Assembly (NCBI GenBank): GCA_965221195.1
Contig: OZ244864.1
Coordinates: 248,001 to 312,000 of the forward strand
DNA: 64,000 bases
Origin: Poriferisodalis sp965221195
GTDB lineage: Bacteria > Actinomycetota > Acidimicrobiia > Acidimicrobiales > Poriferisodalaceae
Reading direction: 5' to 3'
The notes under the pieces were generated by a model. It did not search any database. It was not told where the DNA came from and worked only from the letters and a program-made list of their open reading frames with translations. This document shows, in pieces, positions 1-8,861 of the stretch. Position 1 is the stretch's first letter. The number at the start of each line of letters is the position of its first letter. A program made the position numbers and the translations under genes.

Positions 1-263
1 GTTGACGCAGCGCAGTCAAGGTAGGCAGGACGCTGGCCGTGCTGGTGAGATTCCAGCCGATTCTGCACGGCGCTCATGCCGTGAGGCTAGGACAGCGCGA
101 TGAAATCGCCCCGTGGGGATGCCACACTTGCCATTGACCCCAGAACGCGCGTCAACGCGACACAGCAATGGGCCACAATGCAGCAACGGGCCGCAACGCC
201 GCTCATACTGCATCACAGACATCAACGCAGACACCAACATCAACACAGCAGGCATTCACACTC

Positions 264-1388
264 ATGGACATTGAGGTTTGCATCGACATCCCCGCTCCGC
301 CTCAGGAGGTCTGGGACTATGCGGCCGACCTCGCCCGCAATCCTGAGTGGATGGCGGACGCCGAGTCGGTCTCTTTCACATCCGCTTCCACCGAAGGCGT
401 GGGCACCACCTTTGACTGCGTAACCAAAGTCGGGCCGCTGAAAACCACCGACAGAATTGAGGTCACCGAGTGGGACCCACCACACACGCTCGGTATCACC
501 CATCACGGCACTGTGACCGGCAGTGGCCGCTTCACGCTGACGCCGACCGCGGAAGGCACGCGTTTCACTTGGAGTGAAGATCTCACCCTGCCGTGGTACT
601 TCGGAGCGCGGATTGGTCAACGCCCAGCCTCGGCTGTGCTGGAGCGCATCTGGCGACGGAATCTGCGCACCCTGAGGGCTCGGATACTTGAGCAGCAGCA
701 AGGCCCAACCGGACACGAGCCGGGACCTTTGCTGGGCATGGGCAGCGACTCAGAAGTACGCGCGTACGGCCCACATGTCATCCGCATCAGCCGGCGAGGA
801 CGCAATCTCGCTCACGAAGCCGAAGCCATGCGCCACGTCCGGGCGTACGGCTATCCCGCCCCAGAGGTCATCTCTGTGCCCGATGAGCACTCAGTGGTGA
901 TGGAACGACTTTCGGGACCGACGATGCTCGATGATCTCGCAGCAAAACCGTGGCTGGCACTGCGGCACGCCAAGGGTTTGGCGCAACTGCACCATCAGCT
1001 CGGTGATGTGCCCGCCCCCGGTGATTGGGTCAAGGTCTCAAGCGGCACCTCCGTGGTGCATCTCGACCTTCAACCCGACAACGTCAAGCTCACGCCCGAC
1101 GGTCCTGTAGTCATCGACTGGTCGAATGCCGCCGCCGGGGAAGCAGCATTCGACGCTGCGTCCACTTACGTCCGGTTGTGTACCGCCGCTCCCGACAACC
1201 ATGCCGCTGCGCGTGCTGTCATCAACGCGTTCCGCACCCGCTTCGCCCGCGCCTTCTGTAAGGAGTTCGGTGCCGATGCGATCTTGTCGCGTGTACGAGC
1301 AGCGGCCGATTTGCGGCTGCTGGACCGCAACCTGAATCCCGGCGAGCGCGAAGCGGTGTTTGCGCTCGCCCGTGGCGAACTCAACTGA
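264..1388 (+). CDS. SRPBCC domain fused to APH-like kinase domain
   Basis: A 374-residue protein with two parts. Residues 1 to about 145 read as an SRPBCC (START-like) ligand-binding fold, opening MDIEVCIDIPAPPQEVW and including the typical ATEGTRFTW-like strand pattern. Residues about 160-374 read as an aminoglycoside phosphotransferase/choline kinase-like domain, with the Brenner motif HLDLQPDN near residue 266 and a metal-binding IDW about 12 residues later. The ATG at 264 is preferred because the open frame upstream of it is low-complexity and does not resemble the fold. The kinase N-lobe is short and its usual Lys position reads as Arg, so catalysis is not assured. Substrate is unknown; a small-molecule kinase with its own lipid or ligand sensor is inference. 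It is the first gene in the window and diverges from no recognisable partner. Confidence 0.8.
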   Translation: MDIEVCIDIPAPPQEVWDYAADLARNPEWMADAESVSFTSASTEGVGTTFDCVTKVGPLKTTDRIEVTEWDPPHTLGITHHGTVTGSGRFTLTPTAEGTRFTWSEDLTLPWYFGARIGQRPASAVLERIWRRNLRTLRARILEQQQGPTGHEPGPLLGMGSDSEVRAYGPHVIRISRRGRNLAHEAEAMRHVRAYGYPAPEVISVPDEHSVVMERLSGPTMLDDLAAKPWLALRHAKGLAQLHHQLGDVPAPGDWVKVSSGTSVVHLDLQPDNVKLTPDGPVVIDWSNAAAGEAAFDAASTYVRLCTAAPDNHAAARAVINAFRTRFARAFCKEFGADAILSRVRAAADLRLLDRNLNPGEREAVFALARGELN

Positions 1389-1547
1389 GCAGCTCTCACA
1401 ACGCGGGCAGCTCTCACAACGGGCATCTCGCACAGCGAGCAGGCCCTCACGATGGCAGCTCCTTGCAGCGGCGCTCACGGGCTAGTTGCGCCACAGCTCC
1501 ACCATTTCGTTCGGGCTCAGCTCTTCGTTTGGGCTCAGCCCAACTTC

Positions 1548-2513
1548 TCAGTTGGCCTCCGTGAGCAGCGCTTCGGCTGCGGCGTAGGGATCTAGTTCGC
1601 GCCGGGCGAGCCGTTCTCGCAGCCCTGCAGCAGTCGGGCCGCCGGCAAGCGCAGCCACACGCTCAGCAATCGTGACGCGCAATATCTCATCGAGTTCAGA
1701 ATCTGCACGCGCAGCACGACGAGACTCCAGTTCGCCTGAGGCGACGCAATGGTCACGATGGTCACAGATGGCATCCCACAGTCCAGACGCTCCCTCCCCG
1801 GTCGTGCCGACCGATGTGAGGATTGGCGGTTCCCACTCGCCGGGTGCCGACAGTTCGAGCATCTGGCGAATGTCCCTGCATGTCTCAGACGTACCGGGAC
1901 GGTCAGCCTTGTTCACCACGAAGATGTCGGCGATCTCCATCAGTCCGGCCTTGTTGGCCTGCACCGAGTCGCCCCAGCCGGGGTTCACCACGACAACGGT
2001 GGTGTCGGCAGCGCCGACGATCTCGGTCTCGACTTGGCCGACACCCACCGTCTCGATCACCACCCACGGCCACCCCAGAGCATCCAGCACTCGCACGGCC
2101 AACGGAGTCGCCAGCGCGATGCCGCCGAGATGCCCGCGGGTAGCCATCGAACGTATGTAGACGCCCTCATCGAACGTGTGGCCGGACATGCGAACACGGT
2201 CGCCCAAGATCGCGCCGCCGCTGAAAGGCGACGACGGATCGACTGCCAGCACAGCAAGGCGCTCGCCGCGCTCGCGTGCCACTGCCACAACCGCCGAGTT
2301 GAGCGTTGACTTGCCCGCGCCGGGCGCTCCGGTTATGCCCACTGTGTGAGCACTGCCGGACTGCGCGAATGTGGCCGCTCCAAGCTCGCGCGCAGCAGAA
2401 CCACCACGCTCAACGAGTGACATGACACGCGCCAAGGCGCGGCGGTGGCCGGTGCGGGCTGCGGACAGCAAGTCGGCGATGTCGGTGCCCAAGGCGATTT
2501 CGGTAGATGTCAT
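1548..2513 (-). CDS. meaB: Methylmalonyl-CoA mutase-associated GTPase MeaB (ArgK family)
   Basis: A G3E-family P-loop GTPase of 321 residues that protects and reloads adenosylcobalamin-dependent methylmalonyl-CoA mutase. Visible motifs are Walker A GAPGAGKST, the Asp-Pro-Ser-Ser switch segment (DPSSPFSGGAILGDR), ETVGVGQ, and the guanine-specificity motif NKAD. Length fits the family (about 320-340). The ATG at 2513 (MTSTEIALG) is chosen; a GTG at 2552 would start 3 bases after the murA stop and cannot be excluded, since neither start has a clear Shine-Dalgarno. It lies directly downstream of murA on the same strand. Its presence fits the cobalamin genes at 34-37 kb, because the partner mutase needs adenosylcobalamin. 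Confidence 0.93.
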   Translation of the reverse strand: MTSTEIALGTDIADLLSAARTGHRRALARVMSLVERGGSAARELGAATFAQSGSAHTVGITGAPGAGKSTLNSAVVAVARERGERLAVLAVDPSSPFSGGAILGDRVRMSGHTFDEGVYIRSMATRGHLGGIALATPLAVRVLDALGWPWVVIETVGVGQVETEIVGAADTTVVVVNPGWGDSVQANKAGLMEIADIFVVNKADRPGTSETCRDIRQMLELSAPGEWEPPILTSVGTTGEGASGLWDAICDHRDHCVASGELESRRAARADSELDEILRVTIAERVAALAGGPTAAGLRERLARRELDPYAAAEALLTEAN

Positions 2514-2555
2514 CGGCGTGCCGACGGTAGCGAGCCGCACCAAGTGGGGCACTTT

Positions 2556-3845
2556 TCAGTGGCGCGAGATGGCTGCCCCGAGGCCGGTGAGTTTTCCTGC
2601 CAAATCCTCATAGCCGCGGTCGACGTGGGCTGCGCCGGCAATCTCTGTCTGGCCCTCCGCTGCTAGACCGGCGATCACCAGCGCAGCGCCCGCGCGAATG
2701 TCGTGCGCACGCACAGGCGCTCCCGACAATCGTTCGGTACCGCGCACAACCGCATGATGCCCTTCAGTGCGGATGTCTGCACCCATGCGGCGCAACTCGT
2801 CGATGTAGCGAAAGCGGCCTGTAAAAATGTTCTCGGTGACAATGCCCACGCCGGATGCCGTCGTCAGCATCGTCACGAGGAACGGCTTGTAGTCGGTGGC
2901 GAGACCTGGATAGGGCAAGGTGGAGACATCGACGGACATCAGCGGGGTTGACACCGTCGCCCGCAGCCCTGCGTCGTCGGCGACAAGATGCATACCCATC
3001 TCGGCGAGCTTGCGCATAAGCATCGTCATCTGCTCGGCCGCTGCGTGGCGCAAGAAGACGGAGCCGCCACACATGCCAACAGCCGCCAAGAACGTGGCCG
3101 CCTCAACCCGGTCGGGGATAACTGCGAATCCGTCACCGCGACCACTCGGCGCCAGACGGTCCACCCCATCAACTGTCAGACGGTCAGGTGACCAGCCGAT
3201 CTGCGCGCCCATCTGATTGAGGAACTCAATCAGATCGCCGAGCTCGGGTTCGCGTGCCGGATTGTGGATGACTGTGCGGCCCTTGGCCCGGACCGCGGCC
3301 ATCAGCACATTCTCAGTCGCGCCGACTGACGGGTACTCAAGCACGACTTCGGTCCCTCTCAGCACATCGGCAGTCGCTGAGATGTCGCCGTGAGATGTGC
3401 TGAAGGTCGCTCCCAGACTCTCCAGCGCACGCAGATGCATGTCGATTGGCCGCGGTCCGAAGTCGTCTCCTCCGGGAAGGGCCACCCGAGCGGTGCCGAA
3501 GCGGCCCAGCAGCGGTCCGAGCACGACAATCGAAGCGCGCATGCGCTCAACGAGGTGATACGGCGCCTCGGTGTTCAGTTCATCGGGAACGTCAATGACC
3601 AGCCGATGATCGGTACGGGTCACCTTCACGCCCATAGCTTCAAGCAGTTCGCACATAAGCGACACGTCGGAGATGTCCGGCACATTGGCTAAAACGTGAC
3701 GTCCCTCTGCTAGCAGACAGGCCGCCATTAGCTTCAGCACGCTGTTCTTGGCGCCGCTGATGCTGACTTCGCCGTCAAGCGCATCGCTGCGCTGGGTTAC
3801 GAAGATGTCACTGTTACTAGGGTCACTGCTACTAGGCGAGGTCAT
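2556..3845 (-). CDS. murA: UDP-N-acetylglucosamine 1-carboxyvinyltransferase MurA
   Basis: First committed step of peptidoglycan synthesis: transfer of enolpyruvyl from PEP to UDP-GlcNAc in the cytoplasm. About 429 residues, the family's usual length. The substrate-binding Lys-Asn is seen in ISGAKNSVLK (about residue 33). The active-site loop reads LPGGDDFGPRPID, so the position normally occupied by the catalytic Cys (GGC) is Asp, about residue 127. In mycobacteria and chlamydiae the same substitution is known to give intrinsic fosfomycin insensitivity. Start at ATG 3845; a GTG two codons upstream (3851) is equally possible. A Ser/Asp/Pro-rich leader of about 12 residues precedes the conserved domain. 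Followed immediately by meaB. Confidence 0.95.
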   Translation of the reverse strand: MTSPSSSDPSNSDIFVTQRSDALDGEVSISGAKNSVLKLMAACLLAEGRHVLANVPDISDVSLMCELLEAMGVKVTRTDHRLVIDVPDELNTEAPYHLVERMRASIVVLGPLLGRFGTARVALPGGDDFGPRPIDMHLRALESLGATFSTSHGDISATADVLRGTEVVLEYPSVGATENVLMAAVRAKGRTVIHNPAREPELGDLIEFLNQMGAQIGWSPDRLTVDGVDRLAPSGRGDGFAVIPDRVEAATFLAAVGMCGGSVFLRHAAAEQMTMLMRKLAEMGMHLVADDAGLRATVSTPLMSVDVSTLPYPGLATDYKPFLVTMLTTASGVGIVTENIFTGRFRYIDELRRMGADIRTEGHHAVVRGTERLSGAPVRAHDIRAGAALVIAGLAAEGQTEIAGAAHVDRGYEDLAGKLTGLGAAISRH

Positions 3846-3946
3846 GTCCACTGCAAAAGCGGTACCACAACCGGTGGCATCCGGTCTACTGCTGCTGAGA
3901 TTTGAGATACAGGTGCAATGTCCCTCGGTGTGGTAGGCCCACCGCC

Positions 3947-5566
3947 GTGACTCGCCAAGTGCGCACCTTCATCGCAGACGTCGAAGCGGTAGGAGATTTG
4001 CTACGTCCCCGCGACGACATCGTTCTAGAGACAGATGGCTGCTGCGTTGACGGGAGTCACCATTTCGGCTTGGCAGGCGGGCCTTTCATCAGCTACTCAC
4101 GCCTCGTTGACATTGCGCCCGTCAAGGCGATCATCTCCGCAGACACCACCAGCCCTGATACCGCCAGCACAGGCACCACCAGCCCTGACACCGCCAGCAC
4201 AGGCACGGCATCACTGTTTGAGATCACCGAAACGGTGGAGTGGCAGCTTGCTGTGCCATGGTTCGGCCCGGTCTTCAACCTCGCCGTCCGACGTGCGATG
4301 CGAACCGGTCGAACCGGCGACGGCAGCCAGCCCCTGTGGGCGCCTCCGCGGCGATTCACTCCCCGCGCTGCGACCGTGATGGCGATGCTCGCCGCAGCAG
4401 CGATGCTGAGCGGCTACTTGGCAAATGCGCCTTCGGAGCTGAACACTTACGCGGCAGACGAATTCGGCGCCAGTCATGCCACCCAAGGAGCGCTGGGTGT
4501 TGTCGTGCGCATCGGCACCTTGTTGGCAATCGGCGTGTCGGTGCTAGCCGACCGGCACGGACGACGACGCGTTTTGGCAGCCGCCATGGGCGTGGGCATA
4601 GCGGCTGCGGCGTGTGCTGCGCTGGCGCCGAACATGGTGTGGTTGGGCGCGTTCTTGTTGGTGGGCCGCACCGCCAACGCTGCCCTCGGAGCAACCGTCA
4701 TCGTGATGGCACTAGAGGAAATTCCCGCCGGCTGCCGAGCCTGGTGCCTGTCTGTGCTGGCGATGTCTGCTGCGCTCGGCGCTGGGGTGGTTGTATGGCT
4801 GCAGCCAATCTCCGATCTTGCGCCGTGGGCTTGGCGTTTGTTGTTCGCTTTCCCGCTTGTTGCGCTTGCGGCTGCACGGCCGCTGCTGCGGCGACTGCCT
4901 GAAAGCCACCGGTTCACCCAGAGAGGTCGGGGCGTGGTGCTCAGCGGCTACTGGCGGCCGATTGCGTTGCTGGGTTCCATCTATCTGGCATTCGGTGTGT
5001 TCTTGGGTCCGGTGGATTGGTTCCGCAACGAGTATCTGCGAGATGAGCACGGTTTCAGCGCCGCAATGGTGTCGCTGTTCGTGCTCTGCACGGCCACCCC
5101 CGCAGGTCTGGCTGTGTATGCAGCAGGACGACTGGCCGACTCCCGAGGCAGACGCGTCATCTTGGCGGTTGCCTCAGTGGCAGGGCTGGGCTCGGTGGTG
5201 GCGTTGTTCAACGTATCCGGCGCCGGGTTATGGCTGGCGGGCCTCGGTGGGACGATGCTGTCGGCGGGTTTGCTGCCGGCGTTGGGTGTGTACCGCGGCG
5301 AACTGTTCCCGACTGCCGTGCGGGCACGCGCTGCCACTATCACCGGGGCGATGGGTGTTGTAGGTGCCGCTGCGGGCATAGGGGCGGCAGGCTGGCTGCG
5401 CACGGCGTGGGACAGTTTCGGCAACGTGATGGCGCTGCTGTGGGTCGGGCCGTTGTTAGCTGCAACTCTCGCCGTGACATGGCTGAGAGAGAGCAGCAAC
5501 CGTGAACTAGAAGAGTTGCATCCCGCCGACGCAGCGGCAGACCCTGAAGGCTTTGGGCAACCGTAA
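3947..5566 (+). CDS. MFS transporter with an SRPBCC-like N-terminal extension
   Basis: A 539-residue membrane protein. Residues about 1-125 are soluble and resemble a shortened SRPBCC fold (start VTRQVRTFIADVEAVGDLL, end WQLAVPWFGPVFNLAVRRAMR). The remainder has about 12 hydrophobic helices and the MFS loop motif LADRHGRRRVL after the second helix, with a second copy (GRLADSRGRRVIL) in the C-terminal half. GTG at 3947 is chosen; an in-frame TTG at 3902 is possible. A 30-bp in-frame duplication at 4144-4203 lengthens the linker inside the extension. Diverges from murA. Substrate cannot be predicted; the extension may sense a ligand (inference). Confidence 0.8.
   Translation: MTRQVRTFIADVEAVGDLLRPRDDIVLETDGCCVDGSHHFGLAGGPFISYSRLVDIAPVKAIISADTTSPDTASTGTTSPDTASTGTASLFEITETVEWQLAVPWFGPVFNLAVRRAMRTGRTGDGSQPLWAPPRRFTPRAATVMAMLAAAAMLSGYLANAPSELNTYAADEFGASHATQGALGVVVRIGTLLAIGVSVLADRHGRRRVLAAAMGVGIAAAACAALAPNMVWLGAFLLVGRTANAALGATVIVMALEEIPAGCRAWCLSVLAMSAALGAGVVVWLQPISDLAPWAWRLLFAFPLVALAAARPLLRRLPESHRFTQRGRGVVLSGYWRPIALLGSIYLAFGVFLGPVDWFRNEYLRDEHGFSAAMVSLFVLCTATPAGLAVYAAGRLADSRGRRVILAVASVAGLGSVVALFNVSGAGLWLAGLGGTMLSAGLLPALGVYRGELFPTAVRARAATITGAMGVVGAAAGIGAAGWLRTAWDSFGNVMALLWVGPLLAATLAVTWLRESSNRELEELHPADAAADPEGFGQP
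4144..4203 (+). repeat. Two copies of a 30-bp in-frame repeat
   Basis: Two adjacent 30-bp units with one mismatch in the gene for the MFS protein encode a Thr-Ser-Pro-Asp-Thr-Ala-Ser-Thr-Gly-type linker twice. A partial third unit precedes and follows. The repeat keeps frame. Confidence 0.85.
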
Positions 5567-5581
5567 GGCTGATGGATTCAT

Positions 5582-5602
5582 TCCGGCGGCGGGGGAGCCG
5601 GA
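5582..5602 (+). terminator. GC-rich hairpin after the MFS gene
   Basis: A perfect 6-bp inverted repeat (TCCGGC / GCCGGA) with a 9-base loop starts 16 bases after the MFS stop codon. No T tract follows, so intrinsic termination is only possible, not shown. Confidence 0.3.
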
Positions 5603-5696
5603 CGCTGACCCAGAGCTGATCAAGAATTGTTCGCCATTGTTAGCTGGTTTTTAGCGCTGAAAAGAAAGCTCACTGAGAAGAAAGCTGAGATGGTTG

Positions 5697-6833
5697 ATGA
5701 TCTTGAATTACTACTGCATTGCGGCTGCTGTGCTGGTGGGGACTGCGGCGGGGCTGTACACCGTGCGGTGGCTGCGTGCTGGCATTGGGGGTGGGCAGGT
5801 TGTAGGGCGTGCGGCTGGCGTGGGATTCGTCGGCACGGTTGTGCTCGCCGTCGGAGCGTTGTTCATCACCGGCCCCGACGGGTTCACGCTGATCCATGTG
5901 GCCTATGTCGTGGGAACCGTCGGGGTGCCGTTGACCGGCGGCATCGTGCTGATGGGTGCCCGAAGTCGGCCGTGGGCAGTTACCACCGTGTGCGTGCTGG
6001 CGCTGGCTGCTGCTCCGGTCGGGTTATACGCGACCTACGTGGAGCCGTTCTGGCTGAAAACAGACACCGTGTCGCTGGTGGTGGAAGGGATACGTGAACC
6101 GATCCGGATCGGTGTGCTGGCTGACTTGCAAACCACCGCAGTGGGTGAGTACGAACGAGATGCTGTAGAGCAGCTGCTGGGTTTTGAGCCCGACATCGTG
6201 CTACTGCCCGGCGATTTGTACCAGTTTGATGCTGACTTGTTTGACGCGCGAGCACCGCAGTTCACCGAGTTGATCGGTCGCATCGTCAGCGATGTGCCGC
6301 TGGTGTACTTGGTGAGCGGCAACACCGACACCGTTGCCGGTCTGCGGCGAATCACCGAAGGCACCGGCGCAAAAGTACTCGACAACAAGATCGACACATT
6401 TGAATTCAAAGGCACCTCGGTGCGCGTCGGTGGTACAACGCTATTCGGCGACGAAGAGGCCGCCCAACAGATGGCAAAACAGCTCGCTGGTGGTGGACAG
6501 GGGCTAGCTGACGCGGATGTGCGAATCCTTATCGGACACAAACCCGACGCCATCGAACTAGTACGCGAAACACCAGTCGATCTCGCGGTCGCAGGACATA
6601 CGCACGGCGGGCAAGTCGCGCTGCCGCTCTTCGGCCCACCGCTGACACTAACGAACGTGCCGCGGCATGTGGCAGCAGGCGGACTACACACACTGAACGG
6701 AACACCGATCTACGTGTCCACCGGCGTGGGACGCGAACGCGGCAACGCCCCACAATTCCGATTAGGCGTAAGGCCATCAATCGGAATCATCGACTTGATT
6801 GGCAACGGCAACCCCAATAACGAACTGAGCTAA
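5697..6833 (+). CDS. Membrane-anchored metallophosphoesterase with altered metal-site motifs
   Basis: 378 residues. The first roughly 120 residues carry four hydrophobic segments; the rest is a calcineurin-like phosphoesterase domain of the YaeI/YkuE type, presumably facing the outside. Motifs in order: VLADLQTT (D-x-Q where D-x-H is usual), LLPGDLYQF, LVSGNTDTV (GNTD where GNHD is usual), IGHKPD and GHTHGGQ. Two of the canonical His positions are therefore Gln and Thr, while the C-terminal GHTH is intact. This may be a subfamily trait or may indicate loss or change of activity. ATG at 5697 is chosen; a TTG one codon upstream is an alternative. Family members cleave phosphomonoesters or UDP-lipids; the substrate here is unknown. 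Confidence 0.8.
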   Translation: MILNYYCIAAAVLVGTAAGLYTVRWLRAGIGGGQVVGRAAGVGFVGTVVLAVGALFITGPDGFTLIHVAYVVGTVGVPLTGGIVLMGARSRPWAVTTVCVLALAAAPVGLYATYVEPFWLKTDTVSLVVEGIREPIRIGVLADLQTTAVGEYERDAVEQLLGFEPDIVLLPGDLYQFDADLFDARAPQFTELIGRIVSDVPLVYLVSGNTDTVAGLRRITEGTGAKVLDNKIDTFEFKGTSVRVGGTTLFGDEEAAQQMAKQLAGGGQGLADADVRILIGHKPDAIELVRETPVDLAVAGHTHGGQVALPLFGPPLTLTNVPRHVAAGGLHTLNGTPIYVSTGVGRERGNAPQFRLGVRPSIGIIDLIGNGNPNNELS

Positions 6834-7550
6834 ACAACTACCAACAGTGCAGCGAACTCATCTACCCAATCACAGTCACCAGCGGCACCCCACTGCAAAG
6901 AACAACAACATCGAGCAACCCAAACCCCCACCAAGGCGCGAAAACTGAAGTTCTGAGGTCCTATGACCCTCCGCCGCTACTCAATTTGGTGTCAATGCTG
7001 CCGTTGGGATCGCGTAACTCAAGTAGAACCACACTTGAAATGGCACCGATAACCCCGCGACGATAATCGTAACTTTAGTGCGCATGATCCACGCCACCGC
7101 TTGCGTTGCGGCAATCGTCAGCACAATGACAACAGTACCTGCGTTGGACCTCTGCATGCATGGTGCCTCCCAATCGCCCCCGCAATAGGCAGGCACAAAC
7201 ACACCTCCGCCGAGGAACCACGTGAGCGCGAGAGCACAAAAGCTCCACAACATAATCGCCAAAACTGGGGGGAGATTTTACGGTCGATTCGCAGAACGTG
7301 GTCTCGGCGCCACAGTAGGTCGAACACGGCCCACATCAGTTCCCAAAGCAGTACCAACCTAGGTTCGACTCACCAAGCGCATTGACGCAAAAAGTTCAAA
7401 TAGCCGCGCCAGTTGCTGCGGCGGTGACCTTCAAGATCCCAAGAGCCTCCACCACTACCTTTCCATACTTTCGATCCTTGACAGGCCCAAACGCACGCGA
7501 CGGTACCACCACAGCAACAGTGCCAAGACCTCATCAAGCCAACAACATAA
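6834..7550. other. AT-richer gap of about 700 bases between convergent genes
   Basis: Lower GC than its surroundings. Contains one possible small membrane protein on the minus strand (listed separately) and no other frame with recognisable homology. No RNA gene or transposase was recognised. Confidence 0.5.
6981..7253 (-). CDS. Possible small membrane protein, perhaps frameshifted
   Basis: 90 codons from ATG 7253, with three hydrophobic stretches and a Cys-rich loop (YCGGDWEAPC). No Shine-Dalgarno is visible. A second minus-strand frame starting near 7357 (MVLLWELMWAVFDLLWRRD) reads into this region and would join it if the C6 run at 7266-7271 (as G on the plus strand) gained or lost bases, so the two could be one broken membrane protein gene. 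Family not recognised. Confidence 0.3.
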   Translation of the reverse strand: MLWSFCALALTWFLGGGVFVPAYCGGDWEAPCMQRSNAGTVVIVLTIAATQAVAWIMRTKVTIIVAGLSVPFQVWFYLSYAIPTAALTPN

Positions 7551-8762
7551 TCAGCCGTCTATCTCAGTCACGACCATCTTGGCGATCTCAAAACTAGACG
7601 TAGCCGCCGGGCTTGGAGCGTTAAGCACATGAACGCTGCACTGCGAAGTCGTCACAGCAAAATCGTCGTCCAGCTCACCGCTGGCGTTCATTGCCTGGGC
7701 TCGTACGCCCGCAGGCGAACGCATCAAATCCTCCGCAGTGATGTCTGGCACTAGACGCTGCAATGCCCGCGCAAAGGCTGCCTTGCTCAGCGAACGCCAC
7801 ACCTCCCCCGTTCCGATGAACCAGTGTTGACGCGCAAGCCGCCACAGACCCCGATTAGTAAAGTGCTCACGAAGCTGCGTTCCGCTGATGTCGCTCCAGC
7901 GATAACCCTCGCGAGCGAACGCCAGCACAGCATTAGGACCAGCGTGGACTGCACCGTCGGTCATACGAGTCAGATGCACACCCAAAAACGGAAAACTGGG
8001 ATCGGGCACGGGATAGATCAAGTTCTTAACCAAATGCGAGCGCTCGGGTACCAACTCGTAGTACTCACCACGAAACGGCACAATCCGGTAGCCGTCGGAC
8101 GCTCCTGCCAGCGCTGCAACCTGATCACACCGCAGCCCAGCACAGTTGACAAGCCGCCCTGCCTCCAAGTCACCCGTCGTGGTGGTCACCCGCACGCTGT
8201 TGGCAACCTCGTCAACCCCGACTACACGAGTTGAGGTGCGTATCTCGCCGCCTGCGTCAGTGATCTCGGCGACCAGCACTTTGCACACATCGCTGTAGTT
8301 GACGATCCCAGTGTCACGGACGTGCAGCGCCTCAATCCCTGCACAATGCGGTTCAAGCTCGGCCAGTCGCTTGGCATCTATGAGTTCTGCTGCGACACCG
8401 TTGCTGAGCGCACGTTCGGCCAACGCTGCCAAACGCTCACGCTCAGACTCGTCAACCGCCACAATGACTTTGCCGCACACCTCATAGGAGATGCCGTGAT
8501 GTCGGCAGAACTCAACCATTGAGTTGCGGCCCGCAACCGCCATCGCAGCCTTGGCCGAGCCCGGCCGGTAATACACACCCGAGTGCAACACACCAGAATT
8601 GCGACCCGTTTGATGCAACCCAGGCCGCTCCTCGGCCTCACAGACCACAACTTTGCTGCCTGGATGTTCGCCGAGATACCGGTGTGCTGTGGCCAATCCG
8701 ATGATCCCTGCGCCCACAACGATGAGGTCTGCACGACCAGTCGCAGACGAAGGCCTCGTCAC
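7551..8762 (-). CDS. lhgO: L-2-hydroxyglutarate oxidase (FAD-dependent, DAO family)
   Basis: 403 residues. Oxidises L-2-hydroxyglutarate to 2-oxoglutarate using FAD; bacterial LhgO feeds electrons to the membrane quinone pool. The N-terminal dinucleotide-binding motif is VVGAGIIGLATA, followed by the family-typical stretch HQTGRNSGVLHSGVYY and KAAMAVAGRNSM. The C-terminal part has SPAGVRAQAM and VLNAPSPAATSSFEIA, both typical of this family. The GTG at 8762 is chosen over a TTG at 8795 because the protein then begins a few residues before the Rossmann strand. Diverges from glpX with 99 bases between starts. Confidence 0.92.
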   Translation of the reverse strand: MTRPSSATGRADLIVVGAGIIGLATAHRYLGEHPGSKVVVCEAEERPGLHQTGRNSGVLHSGVYYRPGSAKAAMAVAGRNSMVEFCRHHGISYEVCGKVIVAVDESERERLAALAERALSNGVAAELIDAKRLAELEPHCAGIEALHVRDTGIVNYSDVCKVLVAEITDAGGEIRTSTRVVGVDEVANSVRVTTTTGDLEAGRLVNCAGLRCDQVAALAGASDGYRIVPFRGEYYELVPERSHLVKNLIYPVPDPSFPFLGVHLTRMTDGAVHAGPNAVLAFAREGYRWSDISGTQLREHFTNRGLWRLARQHWFIGTGEVWRSLSKAAFARALQRLVPDITAEDLMRSPAGVRAQAMNASGELDDDFAVTTSQCSVHVLNAPSPAATSSFEIAKMVVTEIDG

Positions 8763-8861
8763 TGCGGCAAAGATACTGCGGCAAAGATGCGGCAACCCGC
8801 AGGCAACCAGCCCCGCCTTATCCTCCTCACAACCAAACAGGGGGAAGTACCGTCGGCGGTG

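Noticed and set aside
7361..7385. tRNA T-arm-like GGTTCGACTC
   Set aside because: The flanking bases do not form a five-pair T stem and no anticodon arm or acceptor stem could be drawn.
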